Positions 25,743 to 35,169 of a stretch of DNA of 64,000 bases are shown here, piece after piece. Under the pieces are notes generated by a model. The model did no database searches. It was not told the DNA's origin and saw nothing but the letters and a program-made list of their open reading frames with translations. Numbering within the stretch: position 1 is the first letter of the stretch; every line of letters begins with the position of its first letter. Source of the stretch: Rugosibacter aromaticivorans (GTDB taxonomy: Bacteria; Pseudomonadota; Gammaproteobacteria; Burkholderiales; Rhodocyclaceae); assembly GCF_000934545.1 (NCBI RefSeq), contig NZ_CP010554.1, positions 1,798,001 through 1,862,000 of the forward strand. The letters are read 5' to 3'. A program made the position numbers and the translations under genes.

Positions 25743-26560
25743 GGCGCGCGCCCGTCCACTGCGGACAATGCTCGTGCGTAAGTTACGGGATCAAGCCGCG
25801 TATAGTGCCAGATATTATTATTTTCCATGAAGGGCACGCCCTTGCCTTTAACGGTTTTGGCGATAAGGGCTTTCGGAGATGCTGAATTACTTGCCCAGAG
25901 CTGCATGATGGCGCAGTCAATGGCCACCTCATCATGACCATCAATGGTGATCGCTTCAAAACCAAAGCTTTCAAATTTGGCTTGTATGGAACCGAGCTTG
26001 AGCACTTCTTGTGTGCGTCCCATAGCCTGAAAACCGTTCTCATCCACGATCACCATGAAATTCTTGAGCTCATGATGTGCTGCGAAAAGGGCGCCCTCCC
26101 AGATGGGGCCTTCATTGACTTCGCCATCACCCACTAGAGCAAAAGTTTTCTGATCGGTACCGCGTAACTTGGCACCCATCGCTAAGCCAACGCCGACCGA
26201 GAAGCCGTGACCCAGGGAGCCGGAAGTCACTTCCAAGCCGGGAATGCGCGAATCAGATAGGCCCTTCAGCTCGCTGCCATCCGCAAAATAAGCCGAGAAC
26301 GCCTCATCTTTAAGCCAACCTAACTCCCGCATGCACGCATACTGTGCCATGACCCCATGTCCTTTGCTGAGTACCAAGTAGTCACGTCCTGTAGCATGTG
26401 GATCATTTCCTGGATAGCGCAAGTGTTTGCGGTACAACACCGCCAGCAATTCTATGATTGAGAACGCGCACCCGATATGAACGGTGGAACCGGCATAGGC
26501 CATGTCCAACACCGTTTCGCGAAGCGCTTTGGCATCAAAGGATTGGGTCTGGGAACTCAT
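25739..26560 (-). CDS. transketolase-like enzyme, N-terminal subunit
   Basis: 273 residues from ATG 26560. TPP-binding domain: SKGHGVMAQYA, GSLGHGFSVGVGLAMGAKL, and the TPP/Mg motif GDGEVNEGPIWEGALFAAHH...IVDENGFQAMG. Partners with the next gene. It starts 12 bases after the RfbH stop, so the two belong to one translation unit. Position suggests addition of a two-carbon unit to a CDP-deoxyhexose (inference). Confidence 0.88.
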   Translation of the reverse strand: MSSQTQSFDAKALRETVLDMAYAGSTVHIGCAFSIIELLAVLYRKHLRYPGNDPHATGRDYLVLSKGHGVMAQYACMRELGWLKDEAFSAYFADGSELKGLSDSRIPGLEVTSGSLGHGFSVGVGLAMGAKLRGTDQKTFALVGDGEVNEGPIWEGALFAAHHELKNFMVIVDENGFQAMGRTQEVLKLGSIQAKFESFGFEAITIDGHDEVAIDCAIMQLWASNSASPKALIAKTVKGKGVPFMENNNIWHYTRLDPVTYARALSAVDGRAP

Positions 26561-26572
26561 CGCACGCACCAC

Positions 26573-28189
26573 TCAGAAATTCACGCCAAGATAATTCTCG
26601 ATCTTGCTCGCCGAAAACTCCAGCATCTCTCTCGTCAGCGAGGGTTGTACGCCAATCCAGAAGGTGTTGTTCATCACGTTATCAGTGTTGGTCAGCTCGC
26701 CACTGACGCGATAGTTGCGCCCGACCATGTAAGGCTGGCGCGTCAGATTGCCGGCAAACAGCAAGCGAGTGCCGATTTTGTTCTGATCCAGGTAGGTCAG
26801 CAGTTCCAGCCGAGTGACTGGGCAATTTTCTTTCAAGGTAATCGGAAAGCCGAACCACGAGGGGTCGGTGTGCTCGGTTGCCTCAGGCAGGCTGATAAAT
26901 TCTTCGCAGTCCTTCAGACGTGCTTTCAGGAAGGCAAAGTTGTCTTTGCGGGCCTGGATAAACTGTGGCGCCTTGTCCAGTTGCGCCAAACCACAGGCGG
27001 CTTGCATGTCGGTGATTTTGAGGTTGTAGCCCAGGTGGCTGTAGGTGTATTTGTGGTCGTAACCTTCGGGCAGACCGCCCAGTTTCCAGCCAAACCGTTT
27101 GCCACAGGTGTTGTCTTTGCCGGGTGGGCAATAGCAGTCACGACCCCAGTCCCTAAAGCTTTCTGCAATCAATTTAAGCTTGGGATTATTAGTGAATACA
27201 GCACCGCCCTCGCCCATGGTGATGTGGTGCGCCGGATAAAAGCTCAAGGTGGCAATGTCGCCAAACGTGCCCACCATCTGGCCGCGATAAGTGCTGCCCA
27301 GTGCGTCGCAACAGTCTTCTATCAGCCATAGATTGTGTTTTTTGCACAGGGCGGTGACGACATCCAGGTTGAACGGGTTGCCCAAGCTGTGCGCCAGCAT
27401 GATGGCTTTGGTTTTCGGGCTAATGGCGGCTTCAATCTTGCTGGCGTCGATGTTGTGGGTGAGGCGATCCACATCCACAAACACCGGCACCGCGCCAAAC
27501 TGCAGGATGGGGTTGACGGTAGTAGGAAAGCCCGCCGCTACGCCGATGACTTCATCGCCCGGCTTGATGGCCCGCTCGCCCAGCTTAGGGGAAGTGAGTG
27601 TGCTGAATGCGACCAGATTAGCCGATGAGCCGGAGTTAACCGTGATCAAATACTTGACGCCGATGAAGGCGGCGAGCTTTTGCTCGAACTCGGTGTTGAA
27701 GCGGCCCGTGGTGAGCCAACCGTCAAGCGACGCTTCAACCATGTTCTTGAGCTCTTCGGCACCGATGACCTTACCGGAAGGCGGGACTGGGGTGCTGCCC
27801 GGAATGAAAACCTTTGGCTGATTGACCGATGTATAAAACTGGCCAACCTGATAGGCCACGATCATGCGCTGGGTTTTTTCCAGGGCTTTGGCGCTAATCG
27901 TGCCAATCTCCCCGCAAAAAAAACGTGGAGAAAAAACCATCTGTTTACTGACAGGGAATACGGTCGGTTTGTCGAGTTGCCCTTTCTGCAGATCATCCGG
28001 GTTGATCACGATCTGATCCTGTTCATCCCATTGCTCGATTTTTGAACTACCCGGGATGCCCATCACGTCGCCCTTGCTGTTGGGTCCGGAGGTAATCAAT
28101 ACAGGACGCGGCTTGGCTCCCTGGGCATCAACAAAAGGGACTTTGTAAACGTGGATTGTTCCTGGTTGGCACAGATTAGCTGCGGACAT
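26573..28189 (-). CDS. rfbH: fusion: MazF/PemK-like domain + RfbH (CDP-4-keto-6-deoxyglucose 3-dehydrase)
   Basis: 538 residues from ATG 28189 (GGGGAAAAT upstream). Residues about 9-125 form a PemK/MazF-like domain: [35 protein letters not shown], then ARYQ-like tail MIVAYQVGQ. From about 130 a complete RfbH follows: [25 protein letters not shown], and [17 protein letters not shown], where histidine replaces the usual PLP lysine, plus the [2Fe-2S] cysteine run [16 protein letters not shown]. RfbH removes the C3 hydroxyl on the way to CDP-3,6-dideoxyhexoses. Normal RfbH is about 435 residues, so the extra part is foreign. An antitoxin-like gene precedes it. The RfbH reductase partner (RfbI/DdhD) is not in the window. 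Confidence 0.85.
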   Translation of the reverse strand: MSAANLCQPGTIHVYKVPFVDAQGAKPRPVLITSGPNSKGDVMGIPGSSKIEQWDEQDQIVINPDDLQKGQLDKPTVFPVSKQMVFSPRFFCGEIGTISAKALEKTQRMIVAYQVGQFYTSVNQPKVFIPGSTPVPPSGKVIGAEELKNMVEASLDGWLTTGRFNTEFEQKLAAFIGVKYLITVNSGSSANLVAFSTLTSPKLGERAIKPGDEVIGVAAGFPTTVNPILQFGAVPVFVDVDRLTHNIDASKIEAAISPKTKAIMLAHSLGNPFNLDVVTALCKKHNLWLIEDCCDALGSTYRGQMVGTFGDIATLSFYPAHHITMGEGGAVFTNNPKLKLIAESFRDWGRDCYCPPGKDNTCGKRFGWKLGGLPEGYDHKYTYSHLGYNLKITDMQAACGLAQLDKAPQFIQARKDNFAFLKARLKDCEEFISLPEATEHTDPSWFGFPITLKENCPVTRLELLTYLDQNKIGTRLLFAGNLTRQPYMVGRNYRVSGELTNTDNVMNNTFWIGVQPSLTREMLEFSASKIENYLGVNF

Positions 28190-28403
28190 ATTTTCCCCAT
28201 AAGGCATCCTCTTCCGGATCGTTTTCAGTAACCGCTGAATAGGCAGCCACCATAAATGCTTCATCGGCGTTCAATATTTGGCCTGCCGGTGGGCGTACCG
28301 GAAAAACGATGACTTCAACCTGATCACCCATGTCTTGCGGCAATACCACATGGATGGTGTGATTGGCATCGGCGCGTAATGTCTGACGAAGTACGCTACT
28401 CAT
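28176..28403 (-). CDS. small antitoxin-like protein upstream of the MazF-RfbH fusion
   Basis: 75 residues with an N-terminal half of beta strands ([29 protein letters not shown]) and an acidic C-terminal helix ([13 protein letters not shown]). Size, charge and position (antitoxin first, 14-base overlap with the toxin-like domain) fit a type II antitoxin, though I cannot name the family. AAAGGAGC gives a strong ribosome site. Its ATG overlaps the rfbG stop (ATGA), so the pair is wedged inside the rfbFGH operon without breaking coupling. Confidence 0.7.
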   Translation of the reverse strand: MSSVLRQTLRADANHTIHVVLPQDMGDQVEVIVFPVRPPAGQILNADEAFMVAAYSAVTENDPEEDALWGKYVRS

Positions 28404-29476
28404 TGGTGTGCTCCTTTACTGTAAATGGAAATTTGTTCTAGCGTGATAGTACGCATGTCTTGCTTGGCATTAAACGCCTTGTGCCACTCGACCACTTTAC
28501 CCAAACTGTAAGTAAGATTCCAAAGCGGCTCCCAGCCAAGCCTGGCGCGCACTTTGGATATATCCAGTTTAAGGTAGTTGGCTTCGTGCGGATGGGTATC
28601 ACCATCTTGCTGCCAAGCCGCACCCCCTCTCCAAAGGCTGGCCAAGTGTTCAACAATCCATTGCACCGGGCGAGCATCGTCCTCTTTTGGGCCAAAGTTC
28701 CAGCCTTCGGCAAACGCTGGGCCATCGGTGTAAAGACGCTCAGCCAGGGTCAGGTATCCCGAAAGGGGTTCCAGCACATGCTGCCAGGGGCGGGTAGCGT
28801 AAGGGTTGCGAATGATGGCGGGCTGGTTGGCCTCAAAAGCCCGCAAAATATCCGGGATCAGACGATCTGCCGCCCAGTCACCGCCGCCGATGACATTGCC
28901 AGCGCGGGCGGATGCCAGGGCCACGCCCTTGTTTTGTAAGAAGGAGCGGCGGTAAGCGCTGGTGACCAGCTCGGCGCAGCCTTTGCTGTTGCTGTAGGGG
29001 TCGTGGCCGCCCATGGGCTCGTCTTCACGGTAACCCCAGACCCATTCTTTGTTTTCATAGCACTTGTCGGTGGTGACATTAACCACCGCCTTGACGCTTG
29101 GCGTGTTGCGCACCGCTTCGAGCACATGCACCGTGCCCATAACATTGGTGGCGTAGGTCTCGACGGGGTTTTGATAGGAATAACGCACCAAGGGTTGCGC
29201 GGCCATGTGAATGACAATTTCAGGATTGTGCTCGGTAAAGACGGCCTGCAATTGGGCTAAATCACGGATGTCACCGATGATGCTGGTCATGCCTTTCTCG
29301 ACGTTAGCCACTTCGAACAGGCTGGGATGGGTCGGCGGTGCCAGCGCATAACCCACCACTTGCGCCCCCATGGATTGCAGCCAGAGCGACAGCCAACTGC
29401 CTTTGAAGCCCGTATGGCCGGTCAGCAAGACGCGCTTGCCCTTCCAGAATGCCGGATTCAAGACCACACCTTCCAC
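28400..29476 (-). CDS. rfbG: CDP-glucose 4,6-dehydratase
   Basis: 358 residues from GTG 29476 (another GTG at 29467 is possible). Family start [22 protein letters not shown], then [13 protein letters not shown] and [10 protein letters not shown] (YxxxK), [10 protein letters not shown]. It converts CDP-D-glucose to CDP-4-keto-6-deoxyglucose, the RfbH substrate. The start overlaps the end of rfbF by 19 bases or fewer; longer upstream extensions would run far into rfbF and do not match the family. Confidence 0.9.
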   Translation of the reverse strand: MEGVVLNPAFWKGKRVLLTGHTGFKGSWLSLWLQSMGAQVVGYALAPPTHPSLFEVANVEKGMTSIIGDIRDLAQLQAVFTEHNPEIVIHMAAQPLVRYSYQNPVETYATNVMGTVHVLEAVRNTPSVKAVVNVTTDKCYENKEWVWGYREDEPMGGHDPYSNSKGCAELVTSAYRRSFLQNKGVALASARAGNVIGGGDWAADRLIPDILRAFEANQPAIIRNPYATRPWQHVLEPLSGYLTLAERLYTDGPAFAEGWNFGPKEDDARPVQWIVEHLASLWRGGAAWQQDGDTHPHEANYLKLDISKVRARLGWEPLWNLTYSLGKVVEWHKAFNAKQDMRTITLEQISIYSKGAHQ

Positions 29477-30231
29477 GGCGCTTTGCCGGATTGCCACAAT
29501 TCCTCCAGATGCACCTTGTCGCGCAAGGTATCCATCGGCTGCCAAAAGCCATGGTGAGGAAAAGCCGCTAAGTCACCCTCTTTGGCCAAGCGCTCCAGAG
29601 GTTCGCGCTCCCAGATCGTCTGGTCATCGGTAATGTAGTCGAGGACCTGTGGCGACAGCACAAAGAAACCACCGTTGATCATGGCCCCATCGCCCTTGGG
29701 CTTTTCCATGAAACTGTTGACCTTGTTGCCCACCAAGTCCAGCGCGCCGAAACGGCCAGGAGGAATGGTTGCAGTCAATGTGGCTTTGACGTTTTGCGCC
29801 TTGTGGAAAGCAAGTAGCTCGGTGATGTTGACGTCGCTCACGCCATCGCCATAGGTCAGGCAAAAAAGTTCCTCATCCTTGACGAAATCGGCTACCCGTT
29901 TCAAGCGGCCGCCGGTCATGGTGTCTTCGCCAGTATCCACCAAGGTCACTTTCCAGGGCTCGGCATTTTGCTGGTGCACTTTCATGCTGTTTTTGCTCAT
30001 ATCGAAGGTCACATCCGACATGTGCAGAAAGTAGTTGGCGAAATATTCCTTAATCACGTAACCCTTGTAGCCGCAACAAATCACGAACTCATTGATGCCG
30101 TGAGCCGAGTAGATTTTCATGATGTGCCACAGCATCGGCTTGCCGCCGATTTCTATCATCGGCTTCGGACGTGTATAGGTATCTTCGCTGATCCGGGTAC
30201 CCAGGCCGCCGGCGAGAAGGACTGCTTTCAT
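29458..30231 (-). CDS. rfbF: glucose-1-phosphate cytidylyltransferase
   Basis: 257 residues, the standard length. Nucleotidyltransferase start [20 protein letters not shown], then [29 protein letters not shown] (metal site) and [12 protein letters not shown]. Makes CDP-glucose, first step of the CDP-deoxyhexose branch. Overlaps the upstream membrane glycosyltransferase stop by four bases. Confidence 0.92.
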   Translation of the reverse strand: MKAVLLAGGLGTRISEDTYTRPKPMIEIGGKPMLWHIMKIYSAHGINEFVICCGYKGYVIKEYFANYFLHMSDVTFDMSKNSMKVHQQNAEPWKVTLVDTGEDTMTGGRLKRVADFVKDEELFCLTYGDGVSDVNITELLAFHKAQNVKATLTATIPPGRFGALDLVGNKVNSFMEKPKGDGAMINGGFFVLSPQVLDYITDDQTIWEREPLERLAKEGDLAAFPHHGFWQPMDTLRDKVHLEELWQSGKAPWKVWS

Positions 30232-31565
30232 CGTTTATATCCAGATTTAAACGTAAAGTAGTGAGCAGAAACAACGATCAACATGGTTATTCCAGCAATT
30301 TTTGGAAAGTAAAAATACCTAACTTCAAAATGAGCAAACGTAAAAATTATCATGTACGCAGACAATAATGAAGCATTGAGCCAAATCAAGACCGGCCATG
30401 AAACATGGAACCGTACCTTGCGCGTAAACAACAATGCGGCAGTAGCAATCACGGCGAGAAGTAAAAGAGCGTTCCCAATATCATCCATAAATGTTGGCTG
30501 AGCACTTATTGCAGTCCAATTTTTAGTCGAAGAAAACCAGTACTTACCTATCACTTCTGATTTTAAGTGGTACCACTCTACCGGGTGTGATGCAAATGTC
30601 CTGAAAAATGATTCTTTGGCCCTAGTTCTCCCACCACAAGTACTTGGATCGATTCTGCAGACCAGATTGCCACCTCCTGCAACGACCCAGTCACCTCCAA
30701 TGCTTTCAAGATATTCAGTGGACATGATGGAGTTTTCAAATACCACAGCAGATGTGAAAACCCAAGCCGGATGGTCTTGATTTACCCAATGATAGACTCG
30801 CCAAGGAAGCATCACTGCATGTGCGACCAAAAGTGTGATGGCTATCGTTTTTAATGAATATCGAAATGAACTAAGTACAACAAAGCTCCGTAGCCAAGTT
30901 ATCCGGGAAAGTACCGCAAGTAGAATTCCCCAGCCCGTCAGCCCCATCAGTATGATTTCAAACTGCGAACGGAAGTAAGCGGATAGCGCCAGAAACAGGC
31001 CTGCATAAACAGCATATCGGATCGTTTTATCGATGACCGAACGAATGGCCAGCAATGAAAAAAGCAAGAAGAATCCAACCGAAAAACTCTCGCCCAAGGT
31101 GATGCCGGTTGGCTCAAGCAAGAACACACGCGAAACAGGAAATGCAAAAATCAGAAGCGGCAGACTGGCAGCCAACTTGGCATGTATCGTGCTTTTCAAT
31201 AGTGTGTAAAACTGAGTCAGTACAACGGCAAACAGCAATGCAGCCAATATCTGCAAGACCAGTATGCCCTGCACATCAGTACCAAATATTTTCAGAATGG
31301 CCGCTTCAAGCAAAATGAATCCCGGGGGCCATAGATTAAAAATCCAATCATTACCACTACTTATCCAGCCATTCTCAGCAATATCTATTGCAGCTGTGGC
31401 AAAACTTGCGGGATCGCCCATCAAGCTCGTTTTAATGAGCTGCTGGAACGTTATAGCAAATACATTTGGTTGATTCGGAATATCACGCACCCATAGCGCG
31501 ATGCCTAGCAAAATTAGAAAATAGATAACACCAACGCACAATGATTCATATTTGCGCAATTTCAT
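30228..31565 (-). CDS. polytopic membrane glycosyltransferase-like protein (GT-C fold)
   Basis: 445 residues with roughly ten hydrophobic segments and a large periplasmic loop after the first helix (about 30-75), plus a C-terminal [17 protein letters not shown] motif, common in dolichyl-phosphate-mannose/ArnT-like GT-C enzymes. Such proteins use a polyprenyl-phosphate sugar on the periplasmic side; the GtrA/GtrB pair downstream could supply that donor. Specific family not certain. Four-base overlaps with both neighbours place it firmly in the operon. Confidence 0.7.
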   Translation of the reverse strand: MKLRKYESLCVGVIYFLILLGIALWVRDIPNQPNVFAITFQQLIKTSLMGDPASFATAAIDIAENGWISSGNDWIFNLWPPGFILLEAAILKIFGTDVQGILVLQILAALLFAVVLTQFYTLLKSTIHAKLAASLPLLIFAFPVSRVFLLEPTGITLGESFSVGFFLLFSLLAIRSVIDKTIRYAVYAGLFLALSAYFRSQFEIILMGLTGWGILLAVLSRITWLRSFVVLSSFRYSLKTIAITLLVAHAVMLPWRVYHWVNQDHPAWVFTSAVVFENSIMSTEYLESIGGDWVVAGGGNLVCRIDPSTCGGRTRAKESFFRTFASHPVEWYHLKSEVIGKYWFSSTKNWTAISAQPTFMDDIGNALLLLAVIATAALLFTRKVRFHVSWPVLIWLNASLLSAYMIIFTFAHFEVRYFYFPKIAGITMLIVVSAHYFTFKSGYKR

Positions 31566-32671
31566 TGATGTGTTTCCAAAGGAAACACCGTCATAACCAA
31601 GTCAGCAACTCTTTCGACTTCCTGGGCAGTTATTGCAGGCGACATCGGCAAGCTCAACACCTCCCCCGCCAACGTTTCCGCAATAGGCAAGTTATGCCTC
31701 CTAAAGTTCTGATAACAACCTTGCCGGTGCGGTGGAATGGGGTAGTGAATGACTGTTGACACCCCTTGCTGTTCCAAATGCGCCTTTAACGCATCCCGTT
31801 GTTTGCTGCGAATGACGTAAAGATGCCACACAGGTTCAGCGTATTCAGGTACAAGAGGCAGGCCAAGGTCTGCCCCCGCCAGCAGTACTGAATACCGAAT
31901 TGCGATTTCTCTGCGGCGCGTGTTCCATTCATCCAGCACCGCCAATTTCACCCGCAGAAACGCCGCCTGCATTTCGTCTAGTCGGCTGTTGTAGCCAGCA
32001 AGGTCATGCTGATACTTTACCTTTGACCCATAGTTGCGTAGATGCTTGACCTTTTCAGCAATCGCATCATCGTTGGTTAGCACAGCACCACCGTCACCCA
32101 GTGCGCCCAGATTTTTACCGGGGTAAAAGCTCGTAGCTGCAGCGTGGCCTAATGAACCTGTGCGACGGCCTTTATAGCGAGCGCCTTGCGCCTGGGCAGC
32201 ATCTTCGATAACGACAAGGCCATGTTTGGCAGCGATTTCATTGATCGGGTCCATGTCGGCAGGCTGGCCGTAAAGGTGCACGGGCATGATGGCCCGGGTA
32301 CGGCTGGTGATAGCTGCACTAATGCGCGCTGGGTCAATATTGTGGGTATTGACGTCTGGTTCTACCGGCACCGGCGTAGCGCCACATTGAGACACCGCGA
32401 GCCAGGTGGCGATGAAGGTGTTAGAGGGAACGATCACTTCGTCGCCAGGGCCAATGCCATAAGCTCGCAACAGCAGATGAAGCGCTTCCAAACCATTGCC
32501 GACACCAATGCAGTGTTTCACTTCGCAATACTGAGCAAATTCGGCCTCGAAGGCCTCCAACTCGGGGCCCATGATGAACCAGCCTGAGTCCATGACTCGG
32601 TGGTAGGCGGCGTCAAGCGGTTCTCGAATCGACTGGTGCAGTCGACCAAGGTCAAGAAATGGAACTTGCAT
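31562..32671 (-). CDS. fdtB: dTDP-3-amino-3,6-dideoxyhexose transaminase (DegT/DnrJ family, FdtB-like)
   Basis: 369 residues. PLP fold type [41 protein letters not shown] and the active-site lysine in [15 protein letters not shown] (Lys186). Closest in style to FdtB/QdtB, which transaminate dTDP-3-keto-6-deoxyhexoses using glutamate. The isomerase gene fdtA lies directly upstream (shared base at 32671), and an acyltransferase gene precedes that: the dTDP-Fuc3NAc or Qui3NAc set. Confidence 0.85.
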   Translation of the reverse strand: MQVPFLDLGRLHQSIREPLDAAYHRVMDSGWFIMGPELEAFEAEFAQYCEVKHCIGVGNGLEALHLLLRAYGIGPGDEVIVPSNTFIATWLAVSQCGATPVPVEPDVNTHNIDPARISAAITSRTRAIMPVHLYGQPADMDPINEIAAKHGLVVIEDAAQAQGARYKGRRTGSLGHAAATSFYPGKNLGALGDGGAVLTNDDAIAEKVKHLRNYGSKVKYQHDLAGYNSRLDEMQAAFLRVKLAVLDEWNTRRREIAIRYSVLLAGADLGLPLVPEYAEPVWHLYVIRSKQRDALKAHLEQQGVSTVIHYPIPPHRQGCYQNFRRHNLPIAETLAGEVLSLPMSPAITAQEVERVADLVMTVFPLETHQ

Positions 32672-33087
32672 TAGGGGGATACCTTTTGTGCATCTCGTAT
32701 GAATTCATTGTATTCGCGGTAGTAGTCCAGCTCATCGTAATAGTCCGAGGCCAGCACCATGCAGACGGCGCCTGATGAGAAGTTATCGATTTCCCGCCAG
32801 ATCATTGGGCAAACATAAAGACCGTAGTAGCTGCGGTTCATATGGATGGTTTTTTTTGCATACCCGTCGTCAAGATGAATATCAAACGAACCGGACATCG
32901 CTATGATCAGTTGATGCAATGCTTTGTGAGCATGGCCGCCACGCTCTGCACCGCCGGGCACGTCATAGAGGTAATAAACACGACGAATATCGAATGGTAT
33001 GTGGCGATTGGCTTCGACAAAGGTCAGGTTGCCTCTCGGGTCGTTAATGCGTGGCAGATCGACGGTTTGGCATTTGTTTAGATTCAT
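32671..33087 (-). CDS. fdtA: dTDP-4-keto-6-deoxyglucose 3,4-ketoisomerase (FdtA/WxcM cupin)
   Basis: 138 residues, single cupin domain: [45 protein letters not shown] (metal-free active-site His pair), and a C-terminal [18 protein letters not shown] signature. Produces dTDP-3-keto-6-deoxyhexose for FdtB, using dTDP-4-keto-6-deoxyglucose from rfbA/rfbB at 45-48 kb. FdtA (galacto) and QdtA (gluco) cannot be told apart by eye. Overlaps the acyltransferase stop by four bases. Confidence 0.88.
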   Translation of the reverse strand: MNLNKCQTVDLPRINDPRGNLTFVEANRHIPFDIRRVYYLYDVPGGAERGGHAHKALHQLIIAMSGSFDIHLDDGYAKKTIHMNRSYYGLYVCPMIWREIDNFSSGAVCMVLASDYYDELDYYREYNEFIRDAQKVSP

Positions 33088-33763
33088 CGTTGTTCTCCAT
33101 TATCTGATCCCCAATGTTCCGTTATTGAAGACGGATAGCCGCGTATAAAGTGTTGCGTCCATGGGTAGGCGGGCTTACCCGAACCATCACGTAGCTTGAT
33201 AGAGCTTGCTTTGCCAATAACACGTGCTGGAACCCCCGCAACAACCATATGCGGGGGAACATTCTTGGTAACACACGCTTGTGCTGCTACCAAGGAATGA
33301 TGTCCAACTGTTACCCCTGGGAGCACAACGGATGCGGCAGCAATACTTGCATAGTCTTCTATCGTGCAGCCTATCAATACGTTACTTGGGGGGATCGGAT
33401 CATTGGTAAGGACAACATAAGGTAGTATCCAAACAAAGTTGCCAATGGTAGTTTTTTTTCCGACAAAAATATTTGATTGAAACCGAACATAGTCGCCAAT
33501 AGAACAATCCCCTTGGATTTCGCTTGAGGTACCGATCTGAAAACCAACACCAGCGATTGTTTTTTCTCTAACGGTCACGCGATGTCCAGTAGTCAAGCCA
33601 GCCCCAAATGTGGAGGACTCATAAAAAACTGAATGGGATCGAATTAGAGAATCATCACCTATGATTAACGGTGTGCCATCACCAAGTGGCGTCGCCATCC
33701 CTAATTCGCAGTACGAACCGATTTTTACCCTATCGCCCAGCACAACGTTTTCATTAATAATAG

Positions 33764-33772
33764 AAAATGCAC
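33764..33772. repeat. target site duplication, left copy (AAAATGCAC)
   Basis: AAAATGCAC directly before the left IS end; the same nine bases follow the right end at 35098-35106. The perfect match indicates a recent insertion. Confidence 0.85.
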
Positions 33773-35097
33773 CACTAGTGTCCGGTTAAATTGAGACGTA
33801 CCGACGGCAACGCCAACAATGATAAGGGTTTCAAGCGATTCATGGGTGTCCACGATTTGAATTTCATCTTGCGCATTTGCGATCATTCCGGGTTTGGAGA
33901 GCTTGGGGTGACGTATGAACGTGGGCAAGACGCTGTTTGCGCAAGTCATGGAGTATGTGCCGTGGAAGACCTTCGGGCGCATCATCGACCGTCATGGCGG
34001 CGATGCGGGTGTGCGCACTTTGGGTTGCGCCGACCTGTTTCGCGTGATGGCATTCTCGCAATTGACGTGGCGCGAGTCTTTGCGCGACATCGAGGTCTGC
34101 CTGGCATCCAATCAATCCAAGCTGTTTCACATGGGTTTGAGCAGCATACCCGCACGATCGACTCTCTCGGATGCGCTGAATCAGCGGGACTGGCACATTT
34201 ATCACGCGCTTGCGATGCGCTTGATCGTGCGAGCCAGGAACCTCTACGCCGCAGAACCAACGGGACTGGAACTCGATGCGACGGTCTACGCGCTGGACTC
34301 GACCACCATCGACTTGTGTTTGAGCCTGTTCGATTGGGCTCCGTTTCGCAGCACCAAGGCGGCGGTGAAGATGCACACGCTGCTGGACTTGCGCGGGGCG
34401 ATCCCGGCCTTCATCCACATCAGCGATGGCAAGATGGGCGATGTCAAAGTGCTCGACATCTTGCCCATCGAAGCGGGTGCGTTTTACGTGATGGATCGGG
34501 GTTACGTGGACTTCGACCGGCTCTTCAAGATACATCAGGCCGGCGCGTTCTTTGTGACCCGCGCCAAACGCGGCATGGATGCCCATCGGGTTTACTCGAC
34601 CAAGACCGACCGAAGCACCGGTGTGATCTGCGATCAGGCGATTCGGCTCAACGGGTTTTACGTGTCCAAGGACTACCCAGAGCATTTGCGGCGCATCCGA
34701 TTCAAAGACCCCGATTCGGGCAAAACGTTGGTGTTTCTGACCAACAACACAACGTTGCCGCCGTTGACCATTGCCGCGCTGTACAAGAGCCGCTGGCAGG
34801 TAGAGCTGTTCTTCAAATGGATCAAGCAACACCTGCGCATCAAGCGCTTTCTGGGAACCAGCGAGAACGCGGTGAAGACGCAAATCTGGTGCGCCGTTTC
34901 CACCTACGTGCTGATCGCTATCGTCAAGAAAGAGCTCCATCTCAATGCCTCGCTCTACACTTTGTTACAGATATTGTCGGTCTCGATTTTCGAGAAAACC
35001 CATATTTCATGCGCCTTGCAGCCAGACACTACTGGAGTCATTGCGCCATTACCCAATAACCAAATGATTCTATTTGATTTTTAACCGGACACTAGTG
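33773..35097 (+). mobile_element. complete IS4-family insertion sequence
   Basis: 1325 bases with perfect 18-base terminal inverted repeats (CACTAGTGTCCGGTTAAA at the left, its complement at the right) and a nine-base target duplication. One transposase gene, whose stop overlaps the right inverted repeat. Everything needed for transposition looks intact. Confidence 0.9.
33915..35084 (+). CDS. IS4-family transposase (DDE)
   Basis: 389 residues. N-terminal DUF4372-like region (FRVMAFSQLTWRESLRDIE, SSIPARSTLSDALNQRDW), then the catalytic core: first Asp in YALDSTTIDLCLSL, second in YVMDRGYVDFDRL, and the IS4 Y-R-E-K signature YKSRWQVELFFKWIKQHL. The terminal part IAPLPNNQMILFDF is common in this group. 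Start ATG 33915 gives a family-like N-terminus; a longer frame upstream is out of frame. Confidence 0.9.
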   Translation: MNVGKTLFAQVMEYVPWKTFGRIIDRHGGDAGVRTLGCADLFRVMAFSQLTWRESLRDIEVCLASNQSKLFHMGLSSIPARSTLSDALNQRDWHIYHALAMRLIVRARNLYAAEPTGLELDATVYALDSTTIDLCLSLFDWAPFRSTKAAVKMHTLLDLRGAIPAFIHISDGKMGDVKVLDILPIEAGAFYVMDRGYVDFDRLFKIHQAGAFFVTRAKRGMDAHRVYSTKTDRSTGVICDQAIRLNGFYVSKDYPEHLRRIRFKDPDSGKTLVFLTNNTTLPPLTIAALYKSRWQVELFFKWIKQHLRIKRFLGTSENAVKTQIWCAVSTYVLIAIVKKELHLNASLYTLLQILSVSIFEKTHISCALQPDTTGVIAPLPNNQMILFDF

Positions 35098-35106
35098 AAA
35101 ATGCAC
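35098..35106. repeat. target site duplication, right copy (AAAATGCAC)
   Basis: Same nine bases as at 33764-33772, directly after the right inverted repeat. Confidence 0.85.
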
Positions 35107-35169
35107 CTACTTCAACGCTGTCGCCGAGTTTAGCGCCTGGCGATACAAAAGAAGAAGGATGTATCAATG

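Noticed and set aside
33864..34940. 358-codon minus-strand frame inside the IS element
   Set aside because: Antisense shadow of the transposase; the DDE and Y-R-E-K motifs are on the plus strand.
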